DNA of 38,283 nt from Actinomadura oligospora ATCC 43269 (GTDB taxonomy: Bacteria; Actinomycetota; Actinomycetes; Streptosporangiales; Streptosporangiaceae). Below the pieces are notes generated by a model. It had not been told where the DNA came from. It saw only the letters and a program-made list of their open reading frames with translations, and did no database searches. The translations under genes and the position numbers were made by a program. The stretch covers positions 1 to 38,283 of the forward strand of contig NZ_JADG01000030.1 of assembly GCF_000518265.1 (NCBI RefSeq), written 5' to 3'. Below are positions 17,035-25,199 of the stretch, piece after piece. Numbering within the stretch: the stretch's first letter is position 1; each line of letters begins with the position of its first letter.

Positions 17035-18181
17035 GCGGGACGGTCTGGCCGGGGTCCGGGTCGCGCTGGTGCTCGGGACGAGCGCGGGCGGCGTCGGACG
17101 GCACGTCCGGTCGGTGGCGGCGGGCCTGGTCGGACGCGGCGCGCGGGTCGCGGTGTTCGGCCCGGCCTCGACCGAGGAGCTGTTCGGGTTCACCGGCGTC
17201 GGCGCGCGGTTCGCGGAGGTGGATCTCGCCGACCGGCCGCGTCCGGTGAGCGACGCGCGTGCGGTGGCCCGCCTGCGCGGGCTGCTGCGGGACGCCGATG
17301 TCGTGCACGCGCATGGGCTGCGCGCGGGCGCGCTCGCGGTCGCCTCGTGCGCGCGCGTGGCGACCAGGCCGCTGCACATGGGACGCGGGCCGGTTCCCGT
17401 TGTGGTGACGCTGCACAATGCCGTGATCGCGGGTGGACGAACGGCCGCCATTTACGGGGCGCTCGAACGTGTCGTCGCGCGCGGGGCGAGTGCTGTTCTC
17501 GGTGTTTCACCTGACCTTGAGGAGCGGATGCGTTCGCTGGGCGCGCGCCGGGTGGAGCATGCGCTCGTCCCCGCGCCCGCTCGTGGGCCGATGCCGGGTC
17601 CGGAGGCGCGCGGGATGATCCGGGACGAGCTGGGCGTGGGCGAGCGGCCTCTGATCGTGACCGTGGCCCGCCTCGCCGACCAGAAGGGCCTGCCGACGCT
17701 GCTCGACGCGTCCGCCGGGTGGGCGCGCCGCTCTCCGGAGCCGCTCGTCGCGGTCGCGGGAGAGGGGCCGTTGGAGGACGAGCTGCGGGCCCGGATCGAG
17801 GCCGAGGGCCTGCCCGTCCGGCTGCTCGGCCGCCGCCCGGACGTGCCCGCGCTGCTCGCGGCATCCGACGTGGCCGTCCTGCCGAGCGTGTGGGAGGGGC
17901 AGCCGCTGATCCTCCAGGAGATCCTGCGCGCCGGACGGCCTCTGGTCGCGACGCGCGTCGGCGGTGTCCCGGGCATGGTCGGCGAGGAGGGCGAGGCGGC
18001 GCTGCTCGTCCCGGCCAGGGACCCGGCGGCCCTGGAGAAGGCGGTGGGGCGCGTCCTGGACGACCCGGCCCTCGCCGTCCGGCTCGGCGCGGCGGCGGCG
18101 CAGCGCGCGACCGGCCTGCCGACCGAGGACGACGCCGTGACGCAGCTCACCGGGCTGTACCGGGAACTCGTCCGTCCCTAG
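17024..18181 (+). CDS. GT4-family glycosyltransferase
   Basis: The 385-residue GT-B enzyme has an N-terminal acceptor domain (GGVGRHVRSVAAGL, then DVVHAHGLRAG) and a C-terminal donor domain with VARLADQKGLPTLLDA, AGEGPLEDEL and the EX7E-type region EGQPLILQEILRAGRP - VGGVPGMV. Family members transfer sugars with retention of configuration. Its 11-bp overlap with murJ and no transmembrane segment suggest a cytoplasmic enzyme that extends the lipid-linked sugar made by the upstream transferase. Substrate unknown. Direct repeats begin in its last codons. Confidence 0.88.
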   Translation: MGAERDGLAGVRVALVLGTSAGGVGRHVRSVAAGLVGRGARVAVFGPASTEELFGFTGVGARFAEVDLADRPRPVSDARAVARLRGLLRDADVVHAHGLRAGALAVASCARVATRPLHMGRGPVPVVVTLHNAVIAGGRTAAIYGALERVVARGASAVLGVSPDLEERMRSLGARRVEHALVPAPARGPMPGPEARGMIRDELGVGERPLIVTVARLADQKGLPTLLDASAGWARRSPEPLVAVAGEGPLEDELRARIEAEGLPVRLLGRRPDVPALLAASDVAVLPSVWEGQPLILQEILRAGRPLVATRVGGVPGMVGEEGEAALLVPARDPAALEKAVGRVLDDPALAVRLGAAAAQRATGLPTEDDAVTQLTGLYRELVRP

Positions 18182-18255
18182 CGGGAGTTCGTCCGGGGCG
18201 TGGCGGGGCGTGGCGGAGCGGACAGGAGTGGTGGGGCGGACAGGCGTGGCGGGGC
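18161..18255 (+). repeat. Imperfect short direct repeats across the GT4 stop codon
   Basis: CGGGAACTCGTCCG (18161-18174, coding) recurs with two mismatches at 18182-18195, a 21-bp step that spans the TAG. G-rich repeats follow: CGTGGCGG twice at a 10-bp step (18199, 18209), and GCGGACAGG twice at 18 bp (18218, 18236). The whole gap 18182-18486 contains no gene; its first half is this G-rich repeat zone and its second half is a riboswitch. Confidence 0.75.
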
Positions 18256-18292
18256 CGGGAGGGCAGGCCGGACGGGCCGCCGGGCTGGTCGG

Positions 18293-18315
18293 GCGGGCCG
18301 GTCTCGCGGGCCCGC
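18293..18315 (+). terminator. Possible terminator hairpin after the GT4 gene
   Basis: GCGGGCC (18293-18299) pairs perfectly with GGCCCGC (18309-18315) around a 9-nt loop. It lies at the end of the repeat zone and ahead of the terC leader. In such a G/C-rich stretch this could be chance. Confidence 0.35.
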
Positions 18316-18352
18316 TTCGGGAATGCGCTGACCGTGATGTACCGTTAGTCCC

Positions 18353-18486
18353 AGGTGGAGGGGAGTATCCCTGCGCGCGGTTCCCGTCAGTACGGGCGAT
18401 CAGCATCGTCCCGGGTTCTGCGGTCCGGCACCTTCGGTGCCCGGCGGGAGAGACCTCCGGCAGTTTCGCATGCCGGAGGAAGTCCT
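18353..18486 (+). promoter_or_regulatory. yybP-ykoY-type manganese riboswitch, controlling the terC ribosome-binding site
   Basis: The leader carries the aptamer's two conserved segments: GGGGAGTA (18360-18367) and GAGAGACC (18448-18455). They are joined by helix P1 (GGAGG 18357-18361 with CCTCC 18454-18458), with inner hairpins CCCG/CGGG, CGAT/ATCG and GGCACC/GGTGCC. The same CCTCC is also part of CCTCCGGCA (18454-18462), a perfect 9-bp complement of TGCCGGAGG (18471-18479), which contains the terC Shine-Dalgarno sequence. So P1 (Mn2+-bound) and the sequestering hairpin exclude each other: metal binding would free the ribosome-binding site and switch translation on. TACCGT (18340-18345) is a possible -10. 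Confidence 0.9.
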
Positions 18487-19524
18487 ATGCACGTCACACC
18501 CCTGGTCTGGGCACTCACACTGATCGGCCTGGTCGCGGTCATCGCCGTTGATCTGTTCGTGATCAACCGCGATGAGAGCAAAGAGTTCACGACGCGACGG
18601 GCCGGTTTCTGGTCCTGCGTCTACATCGGGCTCGCCGTCCTGTTCGGCCTCGGGGTCTGGGCCTTCTCCGGCGGGACGTACGCCGCGCAGTACTTCGGCG
18701 GTTTCGTCACCGAGAAGAGTCTCAGCGTCGACAACCTCTTCGTCTTCATGGTGATCCTCGCCAGGTTCGCCGTGCCGAGGAACGCCCAGCACACCGTCCT
18801 GATGGCGGGGATCGTCATCGCGCTGGTCCTGCGCGGCATCTTCATCGCGGTCGGCGCGGCCGCCATCGCCCAGTTCACCTGGGTCTTCTTCATCTTCGGC
18901 GGGTTCCTGATCTGGACCGCGTGGGGCCTGGCCCGGGAGAAGGACGAGGAGGCGGAGTTCAAGGAGAACGCGCTGCTGCGCTGGTTCCGCAAGGCCATCC
19001 CCGTCCGTGAGGACTACGCGGGCCACAAGATGATGGTCCGCAGCGGCGGCCGGTGGGTCGTCACGCCCCTGATGATCGTGATGGTCGCCATCGGCAGCAC
19101 CGACGTGCTGTTCGCGCTCGACTCCATCCCGGCGATCTTCGGCCTGACCACCGAGCCGTACCTGGTCTTCACCGCCAACGCGTTCGCCCTCATGGGCCTG
19201 GTCCAGCTGTACTTCCTGCTGGAGGGCCTGGCCGCCCGGCTGGTCTACCTCAGCAAGGGACTGGCGTTCATCCTCGGGTTCATCGGGGTGAAGCTGGTGT
19301 TCCACGCGATGCACGAGTACGGCGTGGACTGGGCCCCGGACATCCCGATCTGGCTGTCCCTGTCGGTGATCGTCGGGGCGCTCGCCGCGGTCACCGTGGC
19401 GAGCCTGGTCTCCGAGCGGCGGCAGGGCGCCCGGGACGCGGTCGGGTCCGGCGCCGAGACCGGCGGTGGTGCGGGGTCCGGCGGCATGGAGTCCGGCGGC
19501 GGTGTGGAGTCCGGCGATCGGTGA
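18487..19524 (+). CDS. terC: TerC-family integral membrane protein, likely Mn2+ exporter
   Basis: The 345-residue protein has seven or more hydrophobic segments and the TerC hallmarks: acidic residues inside helices at IAVDLFVI, SLSVDNLFVFMVI and the conserved GSTDVLFALDSIPAIF. TerC proteins have been linked to tellurite resistance and to manganese export or metalation of exported enzymes; the Mn-type riboswitch in the leader supports manganese. ATG 18487 is set by GGAGGA six bases upstream. The last 25 or so residues are Gly/Ser/Glu repeats (GGMESGG, GGVESG), probably disordered. Confidence 0.92.
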   Translation: MHVTPLVWALTLIGLVAVIAVDLFVINRDESKEFTTRRAGFWSCVYIGLAVLFGLGVWAFSGGTYAAQYFGGFVTEKSLSVDNLFVFMVILARFAVPRNAQHTVLMAGIVIALVLRGIFIAVGAAAIAQFTWVFFIFGGFLIWTAWGLAREKDEEAEFKENALLRWFRKAIPVREDYAGHKMMVRSGGRWVVTPLMIVMVAIGSTDVLFALDSIPAIFGLTTEPYLVFTANAFALMGLVQLYFLLEGLAARLVYLSKGLAFILGFIGVKLVFHAMHEYGVDWAPDIPIWLSLSVIVGALAAVTVASLVSERRQGARDAVGSGAETGGGAGSGGMESGGGVESGDR

Positions 19525-19550
19525 GAGTAGGGTCACAGCCGCCACGTAAC

Positions 19551-19574
19551 AGAACTCCGTTCTAGAATCGGAGT
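19551..19574 (+). promoter_or_regulatory. Palindromic operator/promoter of the fused acyl-CoA dehydrogenase gene
   Basis: Two overlapping dyads are visible: AGAAC-TCC-GTTCT (19551-19563), and ACTCCG-TTCTAGAA-T-CGGAGT (19554-19574), a palindrome with one extra base. TAGAAT (19563-19568) inside them is a good -10 box. No convincing -35 is seen. Such AGAAC/GTTCT dyads resemble TetR-family operators in front of lipid-degradation genes (for example KstR sites, which have a 2-bp spacer), but here the spacer is 3 bp and the regulator is unknown. Confidence 0.55.
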
Positions 19575-19603
19575 CGAACAGGCGGTCTGAGAGAAGGTGA
19601 CGC

Positions 19604-21787
19604 ATGGCCATCGGGTTGACCGAGGAGCATGAGGCCCTCGCCGAGTCGGTACGCGGTTTCGCCGAGCGCTACGTCCCCGAGGCGGTGGTACGGGCGGCGC
19701 TGGAGGCGGACGCGGAGACCCGGCCGCCGTTCTGGTCGGCCCTGGCCGAGCAGGGCCTGCTCGGCCTGCACCTGCCCGAGGAGCAGGGCGGGCAGGGCTA
19801 CGGCCTGCTGGAGCTCGCGGTGGTGCTGGAGGAGCTCGGCCGCGCCGCCGCGCCCGGCCCGTTCCTGCCGACCGTCCTCGCGAGTTCGGTGATCGCGGCG
19901 TCCGGTAACGCCAAGGTCCGCGCGGAGCTGCTGCCCGGCCTCGCCGACGGCTCGGTCACCGCGGCCGTCGCGCTCGGCGGGAGCCTGGTGGCCGTCCGCG
20001 AGGACGGCGCGCTGACCGTCACCGGCTCCGCCGAGGCCGTGCTCGGCGCGTCCCTGGCCGACGTGATCGTGCTGCCCGCCGGGGACGAGTGGGTCGCGGT
20101 GGACGCCGTCGCCCTCACCGTCACCCCGGTGGAGTCGCTGGACCGGGTGCGCCGCGTCGCCCGGGTCGAGGCGGACGGCGTGCGCGTCGCCGCCGACCGC
20201 GTCCTGGACGGCGTGACGGCCCGCCGCGTCGCCGACCTCGCCGCCACGCTGTTCGGCGCGGAGGCGGCCGGGCTCTCGGGCCGGCTGGTCGACACGGCGT
20301 CGGAGTACGCCAAGGTCCGCGAGCAGTTCGGACGTCCGATCGGGCAGTTCCAGGGCGTCAAGCACAAGGCCGCCCGGATGCTGATCGCCGCCGAGCAGGC
20401 CCGCGCCGCCGCCTGGGACGCCGCCCGCGCGCTCGACGAGGGCGCCGAGGAGGCCGGGTTCGCCGCGGCCGTGGCCGCCGTCATCGCGGTCGACGCGGGC
20501 GTGCGGACCGCGCGCGACGCCATCCAGATCCTCGGCGGCATCGGCTTCACGTGGGAACACGACGCGCACGTCTACCTGCGGCGCGCGCTGACGCTGCGGG
20601 CGCTGCTGGGGTCGTCCAAGCATTGGGCCGCGCGGGTCGCCGAGCTGGCGCTCGCCGGGGGCCGCCGCGAGGTCGAGCTGGAGCTGTCCGACGACACCCA
20701 GCCGCTGCGCGAGCGCGTCCGCGCCGAGATCGCCGAGCTCGCCGCGATCGAGGACAAGGGCGAGCGGAACCGGCGGATGGGCGACGACGGCTGGACCGTC
20801 CCGCACTTCCCCGAGCCCTGGGGGCGCGGCGCCGGACCGGTCGAGCAGATCCTCATCCAGCAGGAGCTGCGGGCCGCGAAGGTCAAGGCCCCGAACCTGG
20901 TCATCGGCGCGTGGCTGGTGCCCTCGCTGGTCCGGTACGGCACCGAGGAGCAGAAGGAGCGCTTCCTGCGCCCGACGCTGCGGGGCGAGCTGGTGTGGTG
21001 CCAGCTGTTCTCCGAGCCCGGGGCGGGGTCCGACCTCGCCTCGCTGTCGATGAAGGCCGAGCGGGTCGAGGGCGGCTGGAGGCTCACCGGGCAGAAGATC
21101 TGGACGTCGGTCGCGCAGTTCGCGCAGTGGGGCTTCTGCATCGCCCGCACCGACCCGTCCGCGCCCAAGCACGACGGCATCACCTACTTCCTGGTCGACA
21201 TGAAGGCCGAGGGCGTGGACGTCCGGCCGCTGCGCGAGCTGACCGGCGAGGCGATCTTCAACGAGGTGTTCCTCGACGAGGTGTTCGTCCCGGACGACTG
21301 CGTGGTCGGCGAGGTGAACCAGGGCTGGCAGGTCGCCCGCAACACGCTGTCGAACGAGCGGGTGTCGCTGTCCACCGGCGGCGGGCTCGGCATGGGCGTG
21401 CCGGAGCTGCTCGACTTCTTCAAGGGCAGGGAGCCGGACGCGGTCGCGGCCACCGAGGTCGGCGCGCTGGTCGCGCAGGGCCAGTCGATCGACCTGCTCG
21501 GGCTGCGCACCACGCTGAAGCAGCTGAACGGCGTGGAGCCGGGCGCGGAGTCGAGCGTCCGCAAGCTGCTCGGCGTCCAGTTCAACCAGGAGGTCGCCGA
21601 CTACTGCTGGGCCGCGCAGGGCGTGGCGGCGACGACCGAGGTGCCGCTGACCGAGTCCGGCATCGTCGCCCGGGCCATGCTGTTCAGCCGCGCGATGACG
21701 ATCTACGGCGGCACCACCGAGGTGCAGCTGAACATCATCGGCGAGCGGCTGCTCGGCCTGCCCCGCGACCCCGAGCCCGGCAAGTGA
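19604..21787 (+). CDS. Fused double acyl-CoA dehydrogenase (FadE34/FadE6-like)
   Basis: The 727-residue protein consists of two acyl-CoA dehydrogenase units joined head to tail (about 1-350 and 370-727). The first ends with ILGGIGFTWEHDAHVYLRRA, whose Glu is a candidate catalytic base. The second has the flavin/substrate loop CQLFSEPGAGSDLASL, WTSVAQFAQWG, and the C-terminal IYGGTTEVQLNIIGERLLG. Actinobacterial fused enzymes of this length (FadE34 in M. tuberculosis) replace the heteromeric ChsE enzymes in steroid side-chain degradation; which acyl-CoA this one uses cannot be told. It stands alone, with GAGAAGG before the ATG and a palindromic promoter. Confidence 0.9.
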   Translation: MAIGLTEEHEALAESVRGFAERYVPEAVVRAALEADAETRPPFWSALAEQGLLGLHLPEEQGGQGYGLLELAVVLEELGRAAAPGPFLPTVLASSVIAASGNAKVRAELLPGLADGSVTAAVALGGSLVAVREDGALTVTGSAEAVLGASLADVIVLPAGDEWVAVDAVALTVTPVESLDRVRRVARVEADGVRVAADRVLDGVTARRVADLAATLFGAEAAGLSGRLVDTASEYAKVREQFGRPIGQFQGVKHKAARMLIAAEQARAAAWDAARALDEGAEEAGFAAAVAAVIAVDAGVRTARDAIQILGGIGFTWEHDAHVYLRRALTLRALLGSSKHWAARVAELALAGGRREVELELSDDTQPLRERVRAEIAELAAIEDKGERNRRMGDDGWTVPHFPEPWGRGAGPVEQILIQQELRAAKVKAPNLVIGAWLVPSLVRYGTEEQKERFLRPTLRGELVWCQLFSEPGAGSDLASLSMKAERVEGGWRLTGQKIWTSVAQFAQWGFCIARTDPSAPKHDGITYFLVDMKAEGVDVRPLRELTGEAIFNEVFLDEVFVPDDCVVGEVNQGWQVARNTLSNERVSLSTGGGLGMGVPELLDFFKGREPDAVAATEVGALVAQGQSIDLLGLRTTLKQLNGVEPGAESSVRKLLGVQFNQEVADYCWAAQGVAATTEVPLTESGIVARAMLFSRAMTIYGGTTEVQLNIIGERLLGLPRDPEPGK

Positions 21788-21857
21788 CGGGCGACCGGTG
21801 ACGGGCCAACCGGTGGCGGGCTGGCCGTTGACGGGCTGGTCAGTGAAGGGGTGATCG
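21785..21857 (+). repeat. Five imperfect 14-15-bp tandem units starting at the acyl-CoA dehydrogenase stop codon
   Basis: Units are TGACGGGCGACCGG, TGACGGGCCAACCGG, TGGCGGGCTGGCCGT, TGACGGGCTGGTCAG and a weaker TGAAGGGGTGATCG. The TGA of the first unit is the gene's stop codon. Conservation falls with distance from the gene. Confidence 0.8.
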
Positions 21858-21867
21858 TCGCCGTGTG

Positions 21868-21899
21868 CCGTCCCCGGGGCTCAGTCGCGCCGGGGACGG
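21868..21899. terminator. Bidirectional terminator between convergent genes
   Basis: CCGTCCCCGG (21868-21877) and CCGGGGACGG (21890-21899) form a perfect 10-bp stem with a 12-nt loop. The right arm lies inside the last codons of the minus-strand membrane protein gene. Confidence 0.75.
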
Positions 21900-22255
21900 T
21901 GCATGTACGAGACGTTCAGCACGACCAGCGCGATCCACACGAACAGCACCGCGGGCGTGCCCGCCAGGGACGCGCTGATGGCCGTGAGCGGGATCGACAC
22001 CACCAGGCTGAGCAGGACCAGCGTGAGCGAATGGTCGCGTCCGGCCCCGCGGAGGCGGGGGAGTCGCGGCGCCGGGCGTGGCTCGGCGTGCGCGCCCGCG
22101 CTCATCCGGGCCGCGATCTGCTCCTCGATGCGGGCCGCGATCACGTCCGCGAAGGCCGCGTCGTAGTCGGGGCCGAACTCGCGGCGGGCCGCCAGGCCGG
22201 CGGCGAGGTCCTCACGTGGAACGGTCATGGTCATGTTGTAGGGCGGCGGGGGCAT
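21881..22255 (-). CDS. Small two-helix membrane protein, unknown function
   Basis: The 124-residue protein has a soluble, charged N-terminal half (AARREFGPDYDAAFADVIAA, then a helical stretch EEQIAARM), a Pro/Arg linker, and two C-terminal transmembrane helices (about 76-97 and 100-117) ending in a basic tail. I do not recognise the family. ATG 22255 is preferred over upstream in-frame starts because GAGGA lies five bases before it and the residues upstream are low-complexity. It is divergent from the lipoprotein gene, about 150 bp away. Confidence 0.7.
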   Translation of the reverse strand: MPPPPYNMTMTVPREDLAAGLAARREFGPDYDAAFADVIAARIEEQIAARMSAGAHAEPRPAPRLPRLRGAGRDHSLTLVLLSLVVSIPLTAISASLAGTPAVLFVWIALVVLNVSYMHRPRRD

Positions 22256-22407
22256 CGGCGTCCTCACCCCGGCGGGCGATCCCTCGGGTACCTCCTCAGG
22301 GTGAGGCCCCGGACGGGGGTGAATCGAGGGGCGACGGGGGCTGCTGCCTGGGGCTACCCGCCGGTAAACTGCCGGTCCCGTCCCCCAGAGAACACCCGGA
22401 GGTCCAG

Positions 22408-22896
22408 GTGAGCATGCGGACACGCGCCGTGTCTCGGCTCGGCTGCGCCGCGCTCGTCGCGGCCCTCGTCACCGTCGGCCTCGGCGGCTGCGGAGGCGGC
22501 GGCAAGGACGCCGCGAAGAGCGACGGGGACGTCCAGCCCGCCAAGCTCGCGCCGCTGCCCAAGGTGAACCCCGCCGACGTCAGGCCGCTCGTCGGGCGCT
22601 GGGACGGCGCGGGCAAGGACTACTTCCAGTTCGGGGCCGACGGCAACGGCGTGTGGAAGAAGGAGGGGCAGACCCTCTGGAGCGGCCTCGCCATCCCGGA
22701 CGGGCAGTCCAGGTTCCGGTTCTCCTGGCAGGGCGGCGACCCCAAGAGCAGCAACTACTGGGGCGCGACCCTCAGCGACGACGGCAGGAAGATGACGTTC
22801 TCCGGGACCGGGCTGACCTACGCCAGGACCTCCGGCGGCAAGCCGTCCGGTGGGAAGACGCCCGGCGGCAACCCGACCACCCCGAAAGGCCACTGA
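22408..22896 (+). CDS. Secreted lipoprotein, unknown function
   Basis: The 162-residue protein begins with a lipoprotein signal peptide: basic start, hydrophobic AALVAALVTV, and lipobox L25-G26-G27-C28. After a linker, residues about 58-140 form a compact beta-rich domain (LVGRWDG, DYFQFGADGNGVWKKEG, NYWGATLSDDGRKMTFSG) that looks lipocalin-like in pattern, though this is a guess. The tail is a Gly/Lys/Pro repeat (GGKPSGGKTPGG). GTG 22408 is chosen because GGAGG lies five bases upstream. Its TGA directly abuts the ATG of the MoxR gene, so the two are co-translated. Confidence 0.8.
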   Translation: MSMRTRAVSRLGCAALVAALVTVGLGGCGGGGKDAAKSDGDVQPAKLAPLPKVNPADVRPLVGRWDGAGKDYFQFGADGNGVWKKEGQTLWSGLAIPDGQSRFRFSWQGGDPKSSNYWGATLSDDGRKMTFSGTGLTYARTSGGKPSGGKTPGGNPTTPKGH

Positions 22897-23769
<873 letters not shown>

Positions 23770-23772
23770 CGC

Positions 23773-25164
23773 GTGGCCTCCCTCATCGACCGGCACACCG
23801 CGTTCGTCGCGGCCCTGCGCGAGGCCGGGCTGCCGGTGTCGGTCGCCGAGGGCCTGGACGCCGTCCGCGCCCTCCAGACCGTGGACCTCCTCGACCGCGA
23901 GACGCTGCGCGCCGCCTATGCGGCGACCATGGTGAAGCGTCCGAGCCACCGTCCGGTCTTCGACACGCTCTTCGACCTCTGGTACCCGTCCGCGCTCGGG
24001 GACGGGTCGGTTCCCACGTCGGACCGTCCCGCGCGCACGAAGGGCGGGGACGGACGTCCCCTGCCGCCGCCGCTCGACCCTGCCGTCCAGGAACGCCGCC
24101 AGGCGCTCTTCGACCTTCTGCTGAACGGCGACGACCCGGGCCTGCGCCAGTTCGCCCGGGCGGCCGTCAGCGAGTACGGCCAGGCCGAGGGGCAGCAGTC
24201 GTGGTTCGCGACCGGCGTCACGCGCGCGCTGTCGCCCGAGACGCTCATGGCGAACCTGCTGAACGCCGTCCTGACCGGTCAGGAACGCGGCGGCATGGCC
24301 GAACGCGTCGCCCGCCGGACCTTCAACGACCGCATCTCCCGCTTCCAGGACCTGGTGGCCACCGAGGTCCGCCGCCGCATCGCCGAGGACACCGGCGTCG
24401 AGCGCACCGCGCGCATCTCGTCCCGTCCGCCGATCGAGCACCTCGACTTCAACCGGGCGAACCGCGCCGAGCTGGCCGCGCTGCGCCGCGAGGTGTATCC
24501 GCTGGCCCGGCGCCTGGCGGCCCGGCTCGTCCAGAAGCAGCGCGCGGGCAACCGGGGCCGCCTGGACTTCCGGCGGACGGTCCGCGCGTCCCTGGCGAGC
24601 GGCGGCGTCCCGCTGACCACGCGCCACCGTCCGCGCCGTCCGCACAAGCCCGAGCTGGTGATCCTCTGCGACGCCAGCGACTCGGTCACGGCGTTCGCGC
24701 ACTTCACGCTGCTGCTGACGTTCGCGCTCCGCGAGCAGTTCAGCAAGGTCCGCGCGTTCGCCTTCATCGACGGCACCGACGAGATCACCAAGTACTTCGC
24801 CCCCGGCGCGGACGTCGTCGACGCCATGGCCCGCATGGCGAGCGAGGCGAACCTGGTCTGGATCACCGGCCGCTCCAACTACGGCAACGCCATCAAGGTC
24901 TTCGCCGACCGGTACGGCGACGCGGTCACGTCCAGGACGTCGCTGCTGATCCTCGGCGACGCCCGGTCCAACTACGGCGAGCTCTCGCTGCCCGTCCTGC
25001 GCACCCTCGTGGACCGCGCGCGCCACGCCTACTGGCTGAACCCCGAACCCCGCGCACAGTGGGACACCGGCGACTCCGCCGCGTCCCACTACGGCGAGCT
25101 CCTCCCCATGTTCGAGTGCCGCAACCTCGCCCAGCTCGCGACCTTCATCGAAGAACTCGGCTGA
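23773..25164 (+). CDS. CoxE-like VWA-domain protein
   Basis: The 463-residue protein has the CoxE layout: an N-terminal helical region (MASLIDRHTAFVAALREAGL-like start), a middle basic region ending in TTRHRPRRPHKPELVILCD, and a C-terminal VWA domain. The metal-ion adhesion site DxSxS is intact (D300, S302, S304), followed by the conserved GRSNYGNA and GDARSNYGE. It is the standard partner of the preceding MoxR ATPase. It starts with GTG three bases after the MoxR stop. Confidence 0.9.
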   Translation: MASLIDRHTAFVAALREAGLPVSVAEGLDAVRALQTVDLLDRETLRAAYAATMVKRPSHRPVFDTLFDLWYPSALGDGSVPTSDRPARTKGGDGRPLPPPLDPAVQERRQALFDLLLNGDDPGLRQFARAAVSEYGQAEGQQSWFATGVTRALSPETLMANLLNAVLTGQERGGMAERVARRTFNDRISRFQDLVATEVRRRIAEDTGVERTARISSRPPIEHLDFNRANRAELAALRREVYPLARRLAARLVQKQRAGNRGRLDFRRTVRASLASGGVPLTTRHRPRRPHKPELVILCDASDSVTAFAHFTLLLTFALREQFSKVRAFAFIDGTDEITKYFAPGADVVDAMARMASEANLVWITGRSNYGNAIKVFADRYGDAVTSRTSLLILGDARSNYGELSLPVLRTLVDRARHAYWLNPEPRAQWDTGDSAASHYGELLPMFECRNLAQLATFIEELG

Positions 25165-25199
25165 CTCCGCTCGCCGCCAGAGGCCGAGGTCAGCGTGAG
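25156..25199. terminator. Possible terminator between CoxE-like and MFS genes
   Basis: GCTGAC (25160-25165) pairs with GTCAGC (25189-25194); an alternative stem CTCGGC (25156-25161) with GCCGAG (25183-25188) competes with it. It covers the short gap between two convergent stops. Weaker than the other hairpins in this window. Confidence 0.4.
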
